DNA of 36,024 nt from Mediterraneibacter catenae (GTDB lineage Bacteria > Bacillota > Clostridia > Lachnospirales > Lachnospiraceae): the NCBI RefSeq assembly GCF_008691045.1, contig NZ_VMSO01000026.1, positions 1 through 36,024 on the forward strand, read 5' to 3'. How positions within the stretch are numbered: position 1 is the stretch's first letter; each line of letters begins with the position of its first letter. The notes beneath the pieces are model-generated. The model made no database searches, was not told the DNA's origin, and saw only the letters and a list, made by a program, of their open reading frames with translations. Below, in pieces: positions 16,021 through 25,900 of the stretch. The position numbers were made by a program, and so were the translations under genes.

Positions 16021-18720
16021 ATGAAACATCTGCAGTTTACAGACGAACATGGCAGTTTTTCTATAGAACAGCCGGAAAATACAAGCTATCTCTATTTCCC
16101 GCTGGCGTCAGAGAAAGGCCTGAAAAGTTCCGTCACTCCCAATCTCGGCGGGGACGCAAAAATCGATCAGGAAACTTTTCTCCTTGAACCGGTCAGCGCC
16201 GAAAACCTTCACAATAACCGCTCAGTCAGAAACTTCTGGCTGGTATCTGATACAGGAGAAATATTCTCCGCATCCGGAGCGTCTGCACAACAGGAAGCAT
16301 CCCGGTTTACGGAGCTTCAGGACGACAGCAGGATCACGGCGGGATTCATGTGGCATTCAATGGAAAGAATCTCCAAAAGCCAGTCTGTCCGAACTGTCGT
16401 TACTTCCTTTATACCTGTGAATGACAATGCGGAGATCATGTATATTACAGTCCGCAATCTGTCAGACAGCGCAAAGGTCCTGATTCCCTTCGCCGCAGTT
16501 CCTGTCTACGGGCGGAGCGCCGACAATATACGGGATCACAGGAATGTAACTTCCATGCTCCACCGCATCCGCACGGAATCCCACGGGGTCCTTGTCCGCC
16601 CGACAATGTCCTTTGACGAGCGCGGGCACCGTCCCAACTCTATGATCTACTATGTATACGGATGCAGCGGCGCCGGTGAAGCTCCGGAAAGTTTCTTCCC
16701 CACTGTAGAGGAATTTCTGGGAGAAGGCGGAACCTATACGCACCCGCGCGCCGTCTGCGAGCGCCGTACCGGCGTGCCGTCCGGTTCTTTTGCCGCCGGC
16801 AGAGAAGCGATGGGCGCTTTCCGTTTCCCGGAAGTACATCTTGCCCCCGGGGAGGAGGCGGATTACATCCTGATCCTGGGTGCGGAAGACAACAGAGAAT
16901 CCATCTCTCAGATTTATGAGAAATACAATACGCCGGATAAAGTAAAGAAGGCTCTCGACGAGACAAAATCCTGGTGGAGGGAGAAAGTCAACACCGGATT
17001 TCATACCGGCGACGCTGATTTTGACCGTCTGATGAAATGGATCTGCTTCCAGCCTTTTCTCAGACGGCTGTTCGGCTGTTCCTTCCTGCCCCATCACGAT
17101 TACGGAAGAGGCGGCCGGGGATGGCGCGATCTCTGGCAGGACTGCCTCTCTCTTCTTCTCATGGATCCGGACGGTGTAGGACAGATGATCGAGAAAAACT
17201 TCGGCGGGGTGCGGATCGACGGCACCAACGCCACAATCATCGGAGAGGGCGACGGCAACTTTATCGCGGACCGCAACGGGATCGCACGTGTATGGATGGA
17301 TCACGCTCTCTGGCCTCAGATGACAACCAAACTCTATATCGATCAGACCGGCGATGTGGAGATCCTGAACAGGAAGGTTCCTTATTTTAAAGACGCGCAG
17401 ACGTGTCGGGGAACGCAGAACGATGAGCAGTGGGACGCGGGGCAGGGCAGCCTGCTCAGGACAAAAGACGGCGAGATTTATACCGGAAGTATTCTGGAGC
17501 ATCTTCTTGTTCAGCAGCTGACCGCTTTCTACGAGGTCGGCAGCCACAATATTTACCGCCTGCGCGGGGCTGACTGGAACGACGCCCTGGATATGGCGTC
17601 TGAGCGCGGCGAGAGTGTTGCTTTCACCTGCGCCTACGCCGGGAACCTGCGGGAGCTCGCCTCAATGATCCGGCTTCTTGAGAGCCGTTCCGGCGAAAAA
17701 GAAGCTGTTCTGCCAGAGGAGCTTCAAATCCTTCTGAATGGAGATGCCGGTTTATTCGAAGATCCTGACGCCAAAAATGCGCTTCTGGCAGACTACACCC
17801 AAAGCTGCCGGCACCAAATCAGCGGCGGGCACTTCTCCATTTCTCTGTCCGTACTGGCGGATGATCTGGAGCGCAGAGCCGGCTGGCTCACAGGTTATCT
17901 CCGGGAACAGGAATGGATCGACGGAGGAGCCGACGAGGGATGGTTTAACAGCTACTACGATAACCACGGACGCGCGGTGGAAGGATTCTTTCCCAACGAA
18001 GTGCGCATGATGCTCACAGGCCAGGTTTTTTCCATTATGGGAAATGTGGCTTCCGATGAGCAGATCCGCAGGATCACAGCCAGTGCAGACCATTATCTCT
18101 ACCGGAAAGAGATCGGCGGTTATCGCCTGAACACGGACTTCCATGAACTTAAATTCGATATGGGCCGTATGTTCGGCTTTGCATACGGTGAAAAGGAAAA
18201 CGGAGCCGTATTCTCACATATGACCGTGATGTATGCCAACGCCCTGTACCGCCGCGGCTTTGCAAAAGAAGGCTGGAAAGCGCTGAAGACGCTTGCCGAA
18301 ACTGCGCTGGACTTTGATACAAGCCGGATCTATCCGGGGATCCCGGAGTATTTCCGCTCGGACGGGCGCGGAATGTACCACTATCTCACCGGAGCCGCAA
18401 GCTGGTTTATGCTGACAATGATCACTCAGGTCTTCGGCGTCCGGGGCGAAGCCGGCGATCTCATTTTCGCCCCCAGGCTGATGGGCGAACAGTTTGACAG
18501 TCAGGGGAAAGCATCTGTCAGCCTTGTCTTTGCCGGGAAACAGCTTGAGGTGATCTACGAGAACCCGGAACACAAAGACAGCGGGGAATATACGATATCC
18601 TCCGCAGCCTGTGAAGGATATCGGCTTCAGACAGACAGCGCCGGATACGCTGTGCTTCCCCGAAAGGTACTTGACGGCTTTTCCGGAGATCATCTCCGCG
18701 TGACCGTTACTCTCAACTAA
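16021..18720 (+). CDS. GH94-type (clan GH-Q) disaccharide/oligosaccharide phosphorylase, long form
   Basis: An 899-residue cytoplasmic enzyme: N-terminal beta-sandwich to about residue 300, then an (alpha/alpha)6 barrel. Barrel landmarks are GRGGRGWRDLWQD (362-374), MDHALWPQMT (426-435) and ADWND (517-521), which contains the general-acid Asp of GH94 enzymes. There is no signal peptide. These enzymes use phosphate to split a beta-glucoside, yielding sugar 1-phosphate and saving ATP. The length and the GWRDLWQD pattern resemble laminaribiose or beta-1,3-oligoglucan phosphorylases, which agrees with the GH16 laminarinase of the locus, but a cellodextrin or other beta-glucan specificity, or placement in the sister family GH161, cannot be excluded by eye. 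Ribosome site AAAGGAG, 28 bp ahead of the second phosphorylase. Confidence 0.85.
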   Translation: MKHLQFTDEHGSFSIEQPENTSYLYFPLASEKGLKSSVTPNLGGDAKIDQETFLLEPVSAENLHNNRSVRNFWLVSDTGEIFSASGASAQQEASRFTELQDDSRITAGFMWHSMERISKSQSVRTVVTSFIPVNDNAEIMYITVRNLSDSAKVLIPFAAVPVYGRSADNIRDHRNVTSMLHRIRTESHGVLVRPTMSFDERGHRPNSMIYYVYGCSGAGEAPESFFPTVEEFLGEGGTYTHPRAVCERRTGVPSGSFAAGREAMGAFRFPEVHLAPGEEADYILILGAEDNRESISQIYEKYNTPDKVKKALDETKSWWREKVNTGFHTGDADFDRLMKWICFQPFLRRLFGCSFLPHHDYGRGGRGWRDLWQDCLSLLLMDPDGVGQMIEKNFGGVRIDGTNATIIGEGDGNFIADRNGIARVWMDHALWPQMTTKLYIDQTGDVEILNRKVPYFKDAQTCRGTQNDEQWDAGQGSLLRTKDGEIYTGSILEHLLVQQLTAFYEVGSHNIYRLRGADWNDALDMASERGESVAFTCAYAGNLRELASMIRLLESRSGEKEAVLPEELQILLNGDAGLFEDPDAKNALLADYTQSCRHQISGGHFSISLSVLADDLERRAGWLTGYLREQEWIDGGADEGWFNSYYDNHGRAVEGFFPNEVRMMLTGQVFSIMGNVASDEQIRRITASADHYLYRKEIGGYRLNTDFHELKFDMGRMFGFAYGEKENGAVFSHMTVMYANALYRRGFAKEGWKALKTLAETALDFDTSRIYPGIPEYFRSDGRGMYHYLTGAASWFMLTMITQVFGVRGEAGDLIFAPRLMGEQFDSQGKASVSLVFAGKQLEVIYENPEHKDSGEYTISSAACEGYRLQTDSAGYAVLPRKVLDGFSGDHLRVTVTLN

Positions 18721-18748
18721 AATCAACTGAAAGGACAGGAATAAGATT

Positions 18749-21160
18749 ATGAAATATGGATATTTTGACGATAAAGAACGGGAATATGTGATCGATCATC
18801 CGGATACGCCTTCCCCGTGGGTAAATTATCTTGGTTCTCCGGAATACGGCGCGATCATCTCCAACAATGCAGGCGGCTACAGCTTTGCAAGATCAGGGGC
18901 AAACGGCCGCATCCTCCGCTACATCTTCAATCAGTTTGATCAGCCGGGACGCTATATCTATATCCGTGATAATGCATCCGGGGACTACTGGTCCGCTTCC
19001 TGGCAGCCGGTAGGAAAAGAGCTCGGACAATATCAGAGCAAATGCTGCCACGGCATGGGGTATACAAGAATGCTTGCAGACTACAGCGGAATACACTCTG
19101 AGGCTGATTACTATGTGCCTCTCGGGAAATCTTACGAAGTGTGGGCGCTTACCGTGACCAATCGATCGGATCGTGTACGGGACCTTACTCTTACCGGATA
19201 TGCGGAATTCACAAACCACAGCAATTATGAACAGGACCAGGTAAACCTCCAGTATTCCCTGTTCATCACCCGCACCTTATTTGAAAAGAACCGGATCATC
19301 CAGCAGATCCACGGCAATCTTGACGCGCTCCGGGAGGACGAAGAAGTGGATGACAAGAAAGTGACCGAGCGTTTCTTCGCTCTTGCGGGCGGAGAAGTCT
19401 CCTCCTACTGCGGAGACAAGGATGCATTTCTCGGGAAATACCACGGATATGGCAATCCGCAGGGCGTGATCTCTGGTGATCTTGGCAATATCACAAGCTA
19501 CAATGAGAATTCCTGCGGCGCCCTCTCCTACAAAGTCACTCTGGATCCCGGCGAATCCAGGACCGTGCTCTTCCTTCTCGGCATGAAATCCTCGGCAGAA
19601 GCCGCAGCCATAACAGACTCCTATACAGATCCAGCCGGACAGGTCAGACAGGAGATCAATGCGCTGAAAGCCGACTGGTATGCAAAACTGGACCACCTTA
19701 AGATCAATACCCCGGATCACGCCTTTAACACGATGATCAATACATGGAACGCATATAACTGCTTTATCACTTTTGTATGGTCAAGAGCCGCGTCCTTTGT
19801 TTACTGCGGGCTTCGCAACGGCTACGGCTACCGCGATACAGTACAGGATATCCAGGGGATCATCCACCTCGCGCCTGAAATGGCGTGTGAGAAGATCCGT
19901 TTTATGCTCTCGGCACAGGTAGATAACGGCGGCGGGCTTCCGCTTGTAAAATTCACCCACAACCCGGGGCATGAAGACACGCCGGACGACGCCTCCTATG
20001 TACAGGAGACCGGGCATCCAGCCTATCGCGCAGACGACGCCCTCTGGCTGTTCCCGACTGTTTACAAATATATCGCGGAGACCGGCAATACAGCATTTCT
20101 CGATGAAGTCATCCCGTTTGCCAACAAAGGCGAAGGGACTGTTTATGAGCATCTGAAACGTGCCGTGCAGTTTTCCTTCGACCACCTCGGTCCTCACGGC
20201 CTGCCTGCTGGATTGTATGCGGACTGGAATGATTGTCTCCGTCTCGGCGCAGAGGGCGAATCCTCCTTTGTCGCACTACAGTTTTATTATGCAATGACAA
20301 TATTGAAGAAATTTGCCGTCTACAAACAGGACAGCGGATATGTCCGCTATCTTGAAGAAAAGCAGGAAGAAACCGGACAGAAGATCCAGAAACTCTGCTG
20401 GGATAACGACCGTTTTATCCGCGGCTATACCGAGAAGGGCGAACGCATCGGCGCGGCAGCAGATCCGGAGGCAAACCTCTGGCTGAATCCCCAGAGCTGG
20501 GCTGTCATCAGCGGACTGGCATCCAGAGAGCAGGCTGATGCCGCACTGGAAAATGTATATCAGAGACTTAACACGGCATACGGCGCCGTCCTGATGGATC
20601 CGCCTTACCATGAGCACGCATTTGACGGTGCGCTTGCCGTGATCTACAATCAGGGGACAAAAGAAAACTCCGGCATTTTCTCCCAGTCGCAGGGCTGGCT
20701 GATCCTCGCGGAAGCTCTCAGCGGCCATGGCAACCGTGCATTCGGATATTTTACAGAGAATGCGCCTGCCGCACAGAATGACAGGGCAGAGATCCGCCGG
20801 CTTGAGCCATACTGTTACGGTCAGTTTACCGAAGGACCGGCAAGCAGCCATTTCGGCCGCTCCCACGTACACTGGCTGACGGGAACCGCCTCCACCGTGA
20901 TGGTCGGCTGCGTAGAGGGAATCCTCGGACTCCGGCCGGATCTGGAAGGGATCCGGATCGCGCCGGCTGTCCCCGAGAGCTGGGATTCCTTTGAAATTGA
21001 CAAAGATTTCCGGGGAAAACATCTCCATATCAGGGTCGAGAACCCGGATCACCGGGAATCCGGCTGCCGGAGCATGAGCCTGAACGGGAAAGAACTTCCT
21101 GATAATTATATACCGGAAGGACTGCTCAAAGAAGAAAACGAAATTCTCCTGACACTGTAA
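18749..21160 (+). CDS. GH94 phosphorylase, short form (cellobiose/chitobiose phosphorylase-like)
   Basis: An 803-residue protein close in length and layout to cellobiose and N,N'-diacetylchitobiose phosphorylases. It begins MKYGYFDDKEREYVI, the family opening. The beta-sandwich runs to about residue 290; the helical barrel carries YRDTVQD (361-367) and ADWNDCL (491-497) with the catalytic Asp; the C-terminal part has WLTGTAS and the closing VENPDHRESG. It is cytoplasmic and releases hexose 1-phosphate from a beta-linked disaccharide. It follows the long-form phosphorylase by 28 bp with an AAAGGACAGG site. The two proteins are only distantly alike, so they probably act on different chain lengths or linkages. 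A disaccharide such as laminaribiose or cellobiose is likely; the exact substrate is not readable. Confidence 0.88.
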   Translation: MKYGYFDDKEREYVIDHPDTPSPWVNYLGSPEYGAIISNNAGGYSFARSGANGRILRYIFNQFDQPGRYIYIRDNASGDYWSASWQPVGKELGQYQSKCCHGMGYTRMLADYSGIHSEADYYVPLGKSYEVWALTVTNRSDRVRDLTLTGYAEFTNHSNYEQDQVNLQYSLFITRTLFEKNRIIQQIHGNLDALREDEEVDDKKVTERFFALAGGEVSSYCGDKDAFLGKYHGYGNPQGVISGDLGNITSYNENSCGALSYKVTLDPGESRTVLFLLGMKSSAEAAAITDSYTDPAGQVRQEINALKADWYAKLDHLKINTPDHAFNTMINTWNAYNCFITFVWSRAASFVYCGLRNGYGYRDTVQDIQGIIHLAPEMACEKIRFMLSAQVDNGGGLPLVKFTHNPGHEDTPDDASYVQETGHPAYRADDALWLFPTVYKYIAETGNTAFLDEVIPFANKGEGTVYEHLKRAVQFSFDHLGPHGLPAGLYADWNDCLRLGAEGESSFVALQFYYAMTILKKFAVYKQDSGYVRYLEEKQEETGQKIQKLCWDNDRFIRGYTEKGERIGAAADPEANLWLNPQSWAVISGLASREQADAALENVYQRLNTAYGAVLMDPPYHEHAFDGALAVIYNQGTKENSGIFSQSQGWLILAEALSGHGNRAFGYFTENAPAAQNDRAEIRRLEPYCYGQFTEGPASSHFGRSHVHWLTGTASTVMVGCVEGILGLRPDLEGIRIAPAVPESWDSFEIDKDFRGKHLHIRVENPDHRESGCRSMSLNGKELPDNYIPEGLLKEENEILLTL

Positions 21161-21174
21161 CCTTTCGGATAGAA

Positions 21175-21248
21175 CAGACAGGGACGCCGTGTTGACCGGA
21201 CAGAGGAAAAGCATTTTCCCTATCCGTCTGACACAGCGTCCCTGTCTG
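21175..21248. other. 74-bp imperfect palindrome between convergent phosphorylase and AraC genes
   Basis: The outer arms CAGACAGGGACG (21175-21186) and CGTCCCTGTCTG (21237-21248) are perfect. Pairing continues inward through a mismatched middle to GGAAAA/TTTTCC around GCA at the tip. It could end transcription from both sides, but neither end has a T-run. The form also fits a small dispersed palindromic element. Confidence 0.7.
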
Positions 21249-21276
21249 CTCACGGCAAAGTCGTTCTTGTTCAAAA

Positions 21277-22095
21277 TTATTTTTTATCAGACATTTCATC
21301 CGGCATTGGCATTCCGGCGGTATCTCCTTCCGTACGCGGAGTGCCGGATTCAATGTCCCACTGAACCATATAGTACTCATCGCGGTACTTCTTCGGAGTC
21401 ATCCCGACCACTTCCCTGAACTGCTGGATAAAATGGCTCTGGGAAGAAAACGAAAGCCGGTTCGCGATATCAATCATGGAATAATCGCTGAACCTGAGAA
21501 GGTTCTTAGCCATATCGATCTTCTGGCTTCGTATATATGCGCTCACCGATATGCCGGTCTCTTTCTTAAACAGACGGGACAGGTAACCGGACGATACACC
21601 GAGCTCGTCCGCCAGATCTTCTATCGTAATCCTTTCTTTGATGTGTGAATATATGTATTCCTTGCACGCGTTGATATGCTTTGAATTTGTATCGTTGCGG
21701 GCATATTTGCGCATCTTTTCCGTAAAATCCATAACCATCTCATCGTGAAGGCTGTGGACTTCCGCCTCAGTGTGAATGTCATCCAGTTTTCGGATATAAA
21801 AGTCGCTCATCCGGAACGCCTGTTCCAGTTCCATACCGTTCTGCCTGCACAGGCGTGTGATCATCGCGGTCGTGATCACAAAGTGATATTTCAGATTGAC
21901 CACAGGATCTCTTGAAAGGACTCCGACTCCTTCTCCCTCCACAAAACGCCCTGCCTCGCAGTTCTTTCTGACTGTCTCGATATCTCCGGTCGCTACCGCC
22001 CTGTAGAACAGAAACTCTTCCGTAGGCTCGCGGTGTTCTATCTCGTCAATATTATCATCAGCTTCCAATAAAAACCATTCATTTTTGTAACTCAT
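21277..22095 (-). CDS. AraC family transcriptional regulator
   Basis: A 272-residue protein with the two helix-turn-helix motifs of AraC/XylS proteins at about residues 142-240, including LADELGVSSGYLSRLFKKETG and the second helix pair ending GMTPKKYRDEY. The N-terminal 140 residues are mostly helical and not a recognised sugar-binding cupin. A 30-residue polar tail follows the DNA-binding domain. It is encoded at the end of the glucan locus, convergent with the phosphorylases, and is the best candidate activator for the paired operator arms between the two operons. The start has a modest AGAGGC site. The inducer is unknown. Confidence 0.93.
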   Translation of the reverse strand: MSYKNEWFLLEADDNIDEIEHREPTEEFLFYRAVATGDIETVRKNCEAGRFVEGEGVGVLSRDPVVNLKYHFVITTAMITRLCRQNGMELEQAFRMSDFYIRKLDDIHTEAEVHSLHDEMVMDFTEKMRKYARNDTNSKHINACKEYIYSHIKERITIEDLADELGVSSGYLSRLFKKETGISVSAYIRSQKIDMAKNLLRFSDYSMIDIANRLSFSSQSHFIQQFREVVGMTPKKYRDEYYMVQWDIESGTPRTEGDTAGMPMPDEMSDKK

Positions 22096-22275
22096 AGGTC
22101 TGCCTCTTTTCTGATATGTCGGAATCTGAACTTATAATAGCACAATCTTTCCGGGCATACCAGAAAAAAATTACTATAGTCCAGCCAACTCATTTACGAA
22201 TAGCGTGTGCCGAACTGTTATGGTATAGTAAAGGAAGATGTAACAATCCAATCCGCCTGAAGGAGGGAGAGATCC

Positions 22276-22833
22276 ATGCCGAATTTTACATACAATGCGA
22301 TCAAAGCATCTTTTATAAAGCTTTTAAACGAGCGTCCCCTGTCTCAGATCAAAGTAAAGGACATTGTAGCAGACTGCGGGGTCAACCGCAATACGTTCTA
22401 CTATTATTTCCATGATATTCCTTCTCTGATCGAAGATATGGTGACGGAGGAAGCGGAATACATTATACAGAAATATCCGTCCGCAGATACGATCGAGGCC
22501 TTTTTTGAGACTGTCATCGACTATGTACTGGAAAAGAAGACCATGTTTCTCCACATCTATAACTCTGTGAACAGGGAGCTGTTTGAGCAGTATCTGTGGC
22601 AGGTATGCGAGCGGGTCGTGATCCTCTACGTGGACTCCGTACTGGACGGGCGCCGGATCCGCCCGGAAGACAGGCGCATCATCGTCCAGTACCTCAAAGC
22701 CGTAAGCTTCGGAGTCGCATCCGCGTGGCTCCAGTCCGGCCTTACAGAAGAGATCCGCTCCACATTTGACCGTATCTATCAGCTGAAAAAAGGGACTGTG
22801 GAAGAAATGATCCGCAGATTCGAGACAAGATAG
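22276..22833 (+). CDS. TetR/AcrR family transcriptional regulator
   Basis: A 185-residue regulator. The helix-turn-helix lies at about residues 23-50 (IVADCGVNRNTFYYYFHDIP, the typical TetR recognition helix pattern). The rest is a helical ligand/dimer domain of the type often found beside YhgE/Pip membrane proteins. The start has a very strong GAAGGAGGGAG site. It lies 148 bp before the yhgE-like gene on the same strand, separated by a hairpin, and is divergent from the AraC gene. It probably represses the membrane-protein gene, possibly through the palindrome just before it. The ligand is unknown. Confidence 0.92.
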   Translation: MPNFTYNAIKASFIKLLNERPLSQIKVKDIVADCGVNRNTFYYYFHDIPSLIEDMVTEEAEYIIQKYPSADTIEAFFETVIDYVLEKKTMFLHIYNSVNRELFEQYLWQVCERVVILYVDSVLDGRRIRPEDRRIIVQYLKAVSFGVASAWLQSGLTEEIRSTFDRIYQLKKGTVEEMIRRFETR

Positions 22834-22866
22834 TTTTCCAGCGCACGAAATCCGCCCGCTGTTTCT

Positions 22867-22917
22867 AGACATTTGAGGCTCTGTGTCTGATTTTCAGGCA
22901 CGGGGCCTCAAATGTCT
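22867..22917 (+). terminator. Hairpin after the tetR-type gene, possible terminator
   Basis: AGACATTTGAGGC (22867-22879) and GCCTCAAATGTCT (22905-22917) are perfect 13-base arms, and inner pairs extend the stem around TGATTTTCA. There is no downstream T-run, so termination would be inefficient; it may instead be an attenuating or stabilising stem between regulator and target. Confidence 0.5.
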
Positions 22918-22944
22918 GTATGAAACTTCTTCCCGTCATGCTAT

Positions 22945-22971
22945 CTTTCTGTAAGTAAAATAACCAGAAAG
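22945..22971. promoter_or_regulatory. Possible TetR operator before the YhgE-like gene
   Basis: CTTTCTG (22945-22951) and CAGAAAG (22965-22971) form a 7-13-7 palindrome just ahead of the ribosome site of the YhgE-like gene. Size and place suit a TetR-family operator. Palindromes this short can arise by chance. Confidence 0.35.
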
Positions 22972-22981
22972 AAGGAATTAT

Positions 22982-25900
22982 ATGATCAAGAACGAGTGGA
23001 AAAGCCTGCTGAAAAATAAAATCCTCCTTATTGTCCTGATCGCAATTATTGCGATCCCTTTTATTTATGCAGGTCTGTTTCTGAAATCTATGTGGGATCC
23101 GTACGGAAATCTCGACAAGCTCCCGGTTGCGGTTGTAAATGAAGACCGGCCGGTGGAATACGAAGGCAGTACTCTGTGCATAGGGGATGACCTGACAGAA
23201 GCGCTGAAGGATAACGACTCTCTCGACTTTCATTTTATGGACAGCGCCAGGGCACAGGAAGGTCTGGAAAACGGAACATGGTATATGGTGATCACGATCC
23301 CGGAAGATTTCTCCCGCAGCGCAGCGACTCTTCTGGACGATGAGCCGCAGAAAATGGAATTGAAATACGCAACGAATCCGGGCACCAATTACATCGCCTC
23401 CAAGATGAGCGAGACTGCGCTGCTGCGGATCCGCGATAAGGTCGCTTCCCAGGTAACTGAGACTTACGTCTCAATCGTCTTTGACCGGATCGCACAGGCC
23501 GGGAGCGGACTTTCAGAAGCCGCGGACGGCTCGCTGCGATTATCAGACGGGATCAGCGACGCATCCGGCGGCAGTGTGGCAATTACGGATAATCTGAAAA
23601 AACTTGCAGACAGCACGCTGGTGTTTTCCGATGGAGCCGACACACTGACGAAAGGGCTGAAGGAATATACGGACGCCGCCGCCCGGATCAATGCCGGCGC
23701 ATCACAATTACAAAGAGGAACCGATTCTCTTACGGACGCTCTGCCCGGGCTCACCGGCGGTGTCGATGCGTTAAATAACGGTGTAAAGACCTATACCGGC
23801 GGAGTAGATGCGTTGGATGCGAATTCCCCGCAGCTATCAGCCGGGGCGCAGGATCTTGAAACAGGAGCCCAGAGCCTCGCCCATGGACTGGATACCCTGC
23901 AGGCCGGCGCAGACCGGTACGTCAGCGCAGTCAATACATTTACCCAAAGCGCAGCTGCCTATGCGCAGGGAGCAGAACAGCTCGCACAGGGCGCAGGGCA
24001 GCTGGAACCTCTGGAAAATCTGGATCAGGCAGCTTCCGCGGTCTCCCGTCTTAACGCATCTGTCTCTGATGGGGATTCCTCTCTCAAAAGCAGCGCCGAA
24101 GGCTTAAGTGACGGGCTTGACAGCCTGTATGGCAGGATGCAGCAGCTTTCGGAAGATGCATCCGTCATCAGCAGCGCTTCCCCGATGCTGGAAGAGTCCG
24201 CCGGCGCCCTGCGCTCTGCATCCGGCACTCTCTCGGATACGGCTTCGCAGATCAGTGCTGCAAAGGACTCTGTCTCAGCCGCTTCAGACAGCAGCATTTC
24301 TCTTGTGACATCCTGCGCGGCTGACGCAAATGACAGGATCAATACTGCCAACGGACAGCTTCAGGGCGCAGAGGATACTATGACGTCGTCCGCCGCTTCT
24401 CTGGAAGCAGTCTATGGGGAACTGGCTGCAAATGATTCCGTTTCGCCGGACGCCCTCGCTTCCCTGCGGCAGATCATCGATTCTCTTGGCTCTTCCGCCG
24501 GAAGTATCCAGGAAATCTCCGGTGTTGAGACAGATGACTATACTGCCGGGGCGCAGCAGATCGCCGATACCGCCGCTGACGGACTCAGCTCTCTGGACGA
24601 AGCGCTTGGTACTGCTGCCGGACAGCTCAACGATACCGCTGCCATAGTAGAAGAAAACGCTGGCTCCATCCCGGACATCTCTGCCGACGCCTTTCAGGAT
24701 CTGACCGAAAGCGCCGGTGTATTGTGTGATGATGCCCGCCAGCTGTCTGCCGACACAGCGGCGGTCTCAGACACATTGACCGGACTTGAGACGCAGACAG
24801 AACAATTTCCTGCGGCAGCCGAAGGGATCAAAGCGCTGAATGCAGGGTTCGATACGCTCCTTTCCAACAATGACGCGCTTCTGGGCGGGGCGGACAGCCT
24901 CCGCGCAGCCGGAGCCGAGGTAACCGGCGGGATCAGCGGCGTCCGCTCTGGAGGGCTTGCCGTCTCCGATGGCGTCCAGATGCTCGGAAGCGGTATCCGC
25001 GCGTATACCGGCGGCATATCCTCACTTGCAGATAACAGCGCTGCCCTGACAGACGGCGCTGCCAAACTGGCTGACGGAGCCGACGCGCTCTCTTCGGGAG
25101 CCGGTCAGCTCTCCGATGGAACCGCCGCACTGGCGGAAGGGACTTCCTCGCTGGTCAAAACCAATGACAGCCTGAATAACGGCGCTGCGCTTCTCGCAGA
25201 CGGCGCCGGACAGCTCTGTGACGGCGCGTCCCGGCTTTATGACGGCTCTCTTCAGTTAGATGAAGGGATGGCGCAGCTTCAGAACGGCGCTCATGTCCTT
25301 GCAGACAGCCTGTCCGAAGGAGCGGACAAAGCCGCCGGCATGACCGCAGGCGAAGAAACGATCCATATGTTCGCTTCCCCGGTGAATACAGACGAGACAC
25401 AGGTCACCACAGTAGAAAATAACGGACATGCCATGGCGCCGTACATGATGTCTGTAGGACTGTGGGTGGGATGCCTTGCCTTCTGCCTTATGTACCCGCT
25501 GACAAAATATAACGGGAAACTCAGATCCGGGCTTGCATGGTGGGCGTCCAAAGCGTCCGTCCTCTATCCGGTGGCAGTCCTGCAGGGGCTTATGCTGATC
25601 TGGCTGCTTCATGTGATCGACGGGTTCACCCCGGCGAAAATGACTGAGACCATACTGTTTGCCTGCCTTACCGCAGCGGCATTTACCTCTGTTATGTACT
25701 TTTTCAATCTTACGCTCGGAAAAGTGGGAAGTTTTCTCATGCTGATCTTTATGGTCGTGCAGCTCTCCGGCTCCGCCGGCACTTATCCGGTTGAGATCTC
25801 GCCGGCGTTTGTCGCAGATATCCATGCTTATCTGCCGTTTACTTATACTGTGGACGCATTCCGCAGCACGATCAGCGGCGGCGGGAGCATCCGCGATTCC

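Noticed and set aside
16462..17547. 361-codon open frame on the minus strand inside the long phosphorylase
   Set aside because: It lies fully antisense to a gene with clear GH94 motifs, has no ribosome site and encodes no recognisable domain; long antisense frames are common in GC-rich codon contexts.
20276..21274. 332-codon minus-strand frame opposite the short phosphorylase
   Set aside because: Antisense to the catalytic half of GH94 and running through the palindrome; no ribosome site or family resemblance.
23500..25350. Periodic GC-rich repeats considered as a CRISPR or DNA tandem array
   Set aside because: The periodicity is that of LxxG heptads in the YhgE protein; DNA units vary in sequence and there are no constant repeats with unique spacers.
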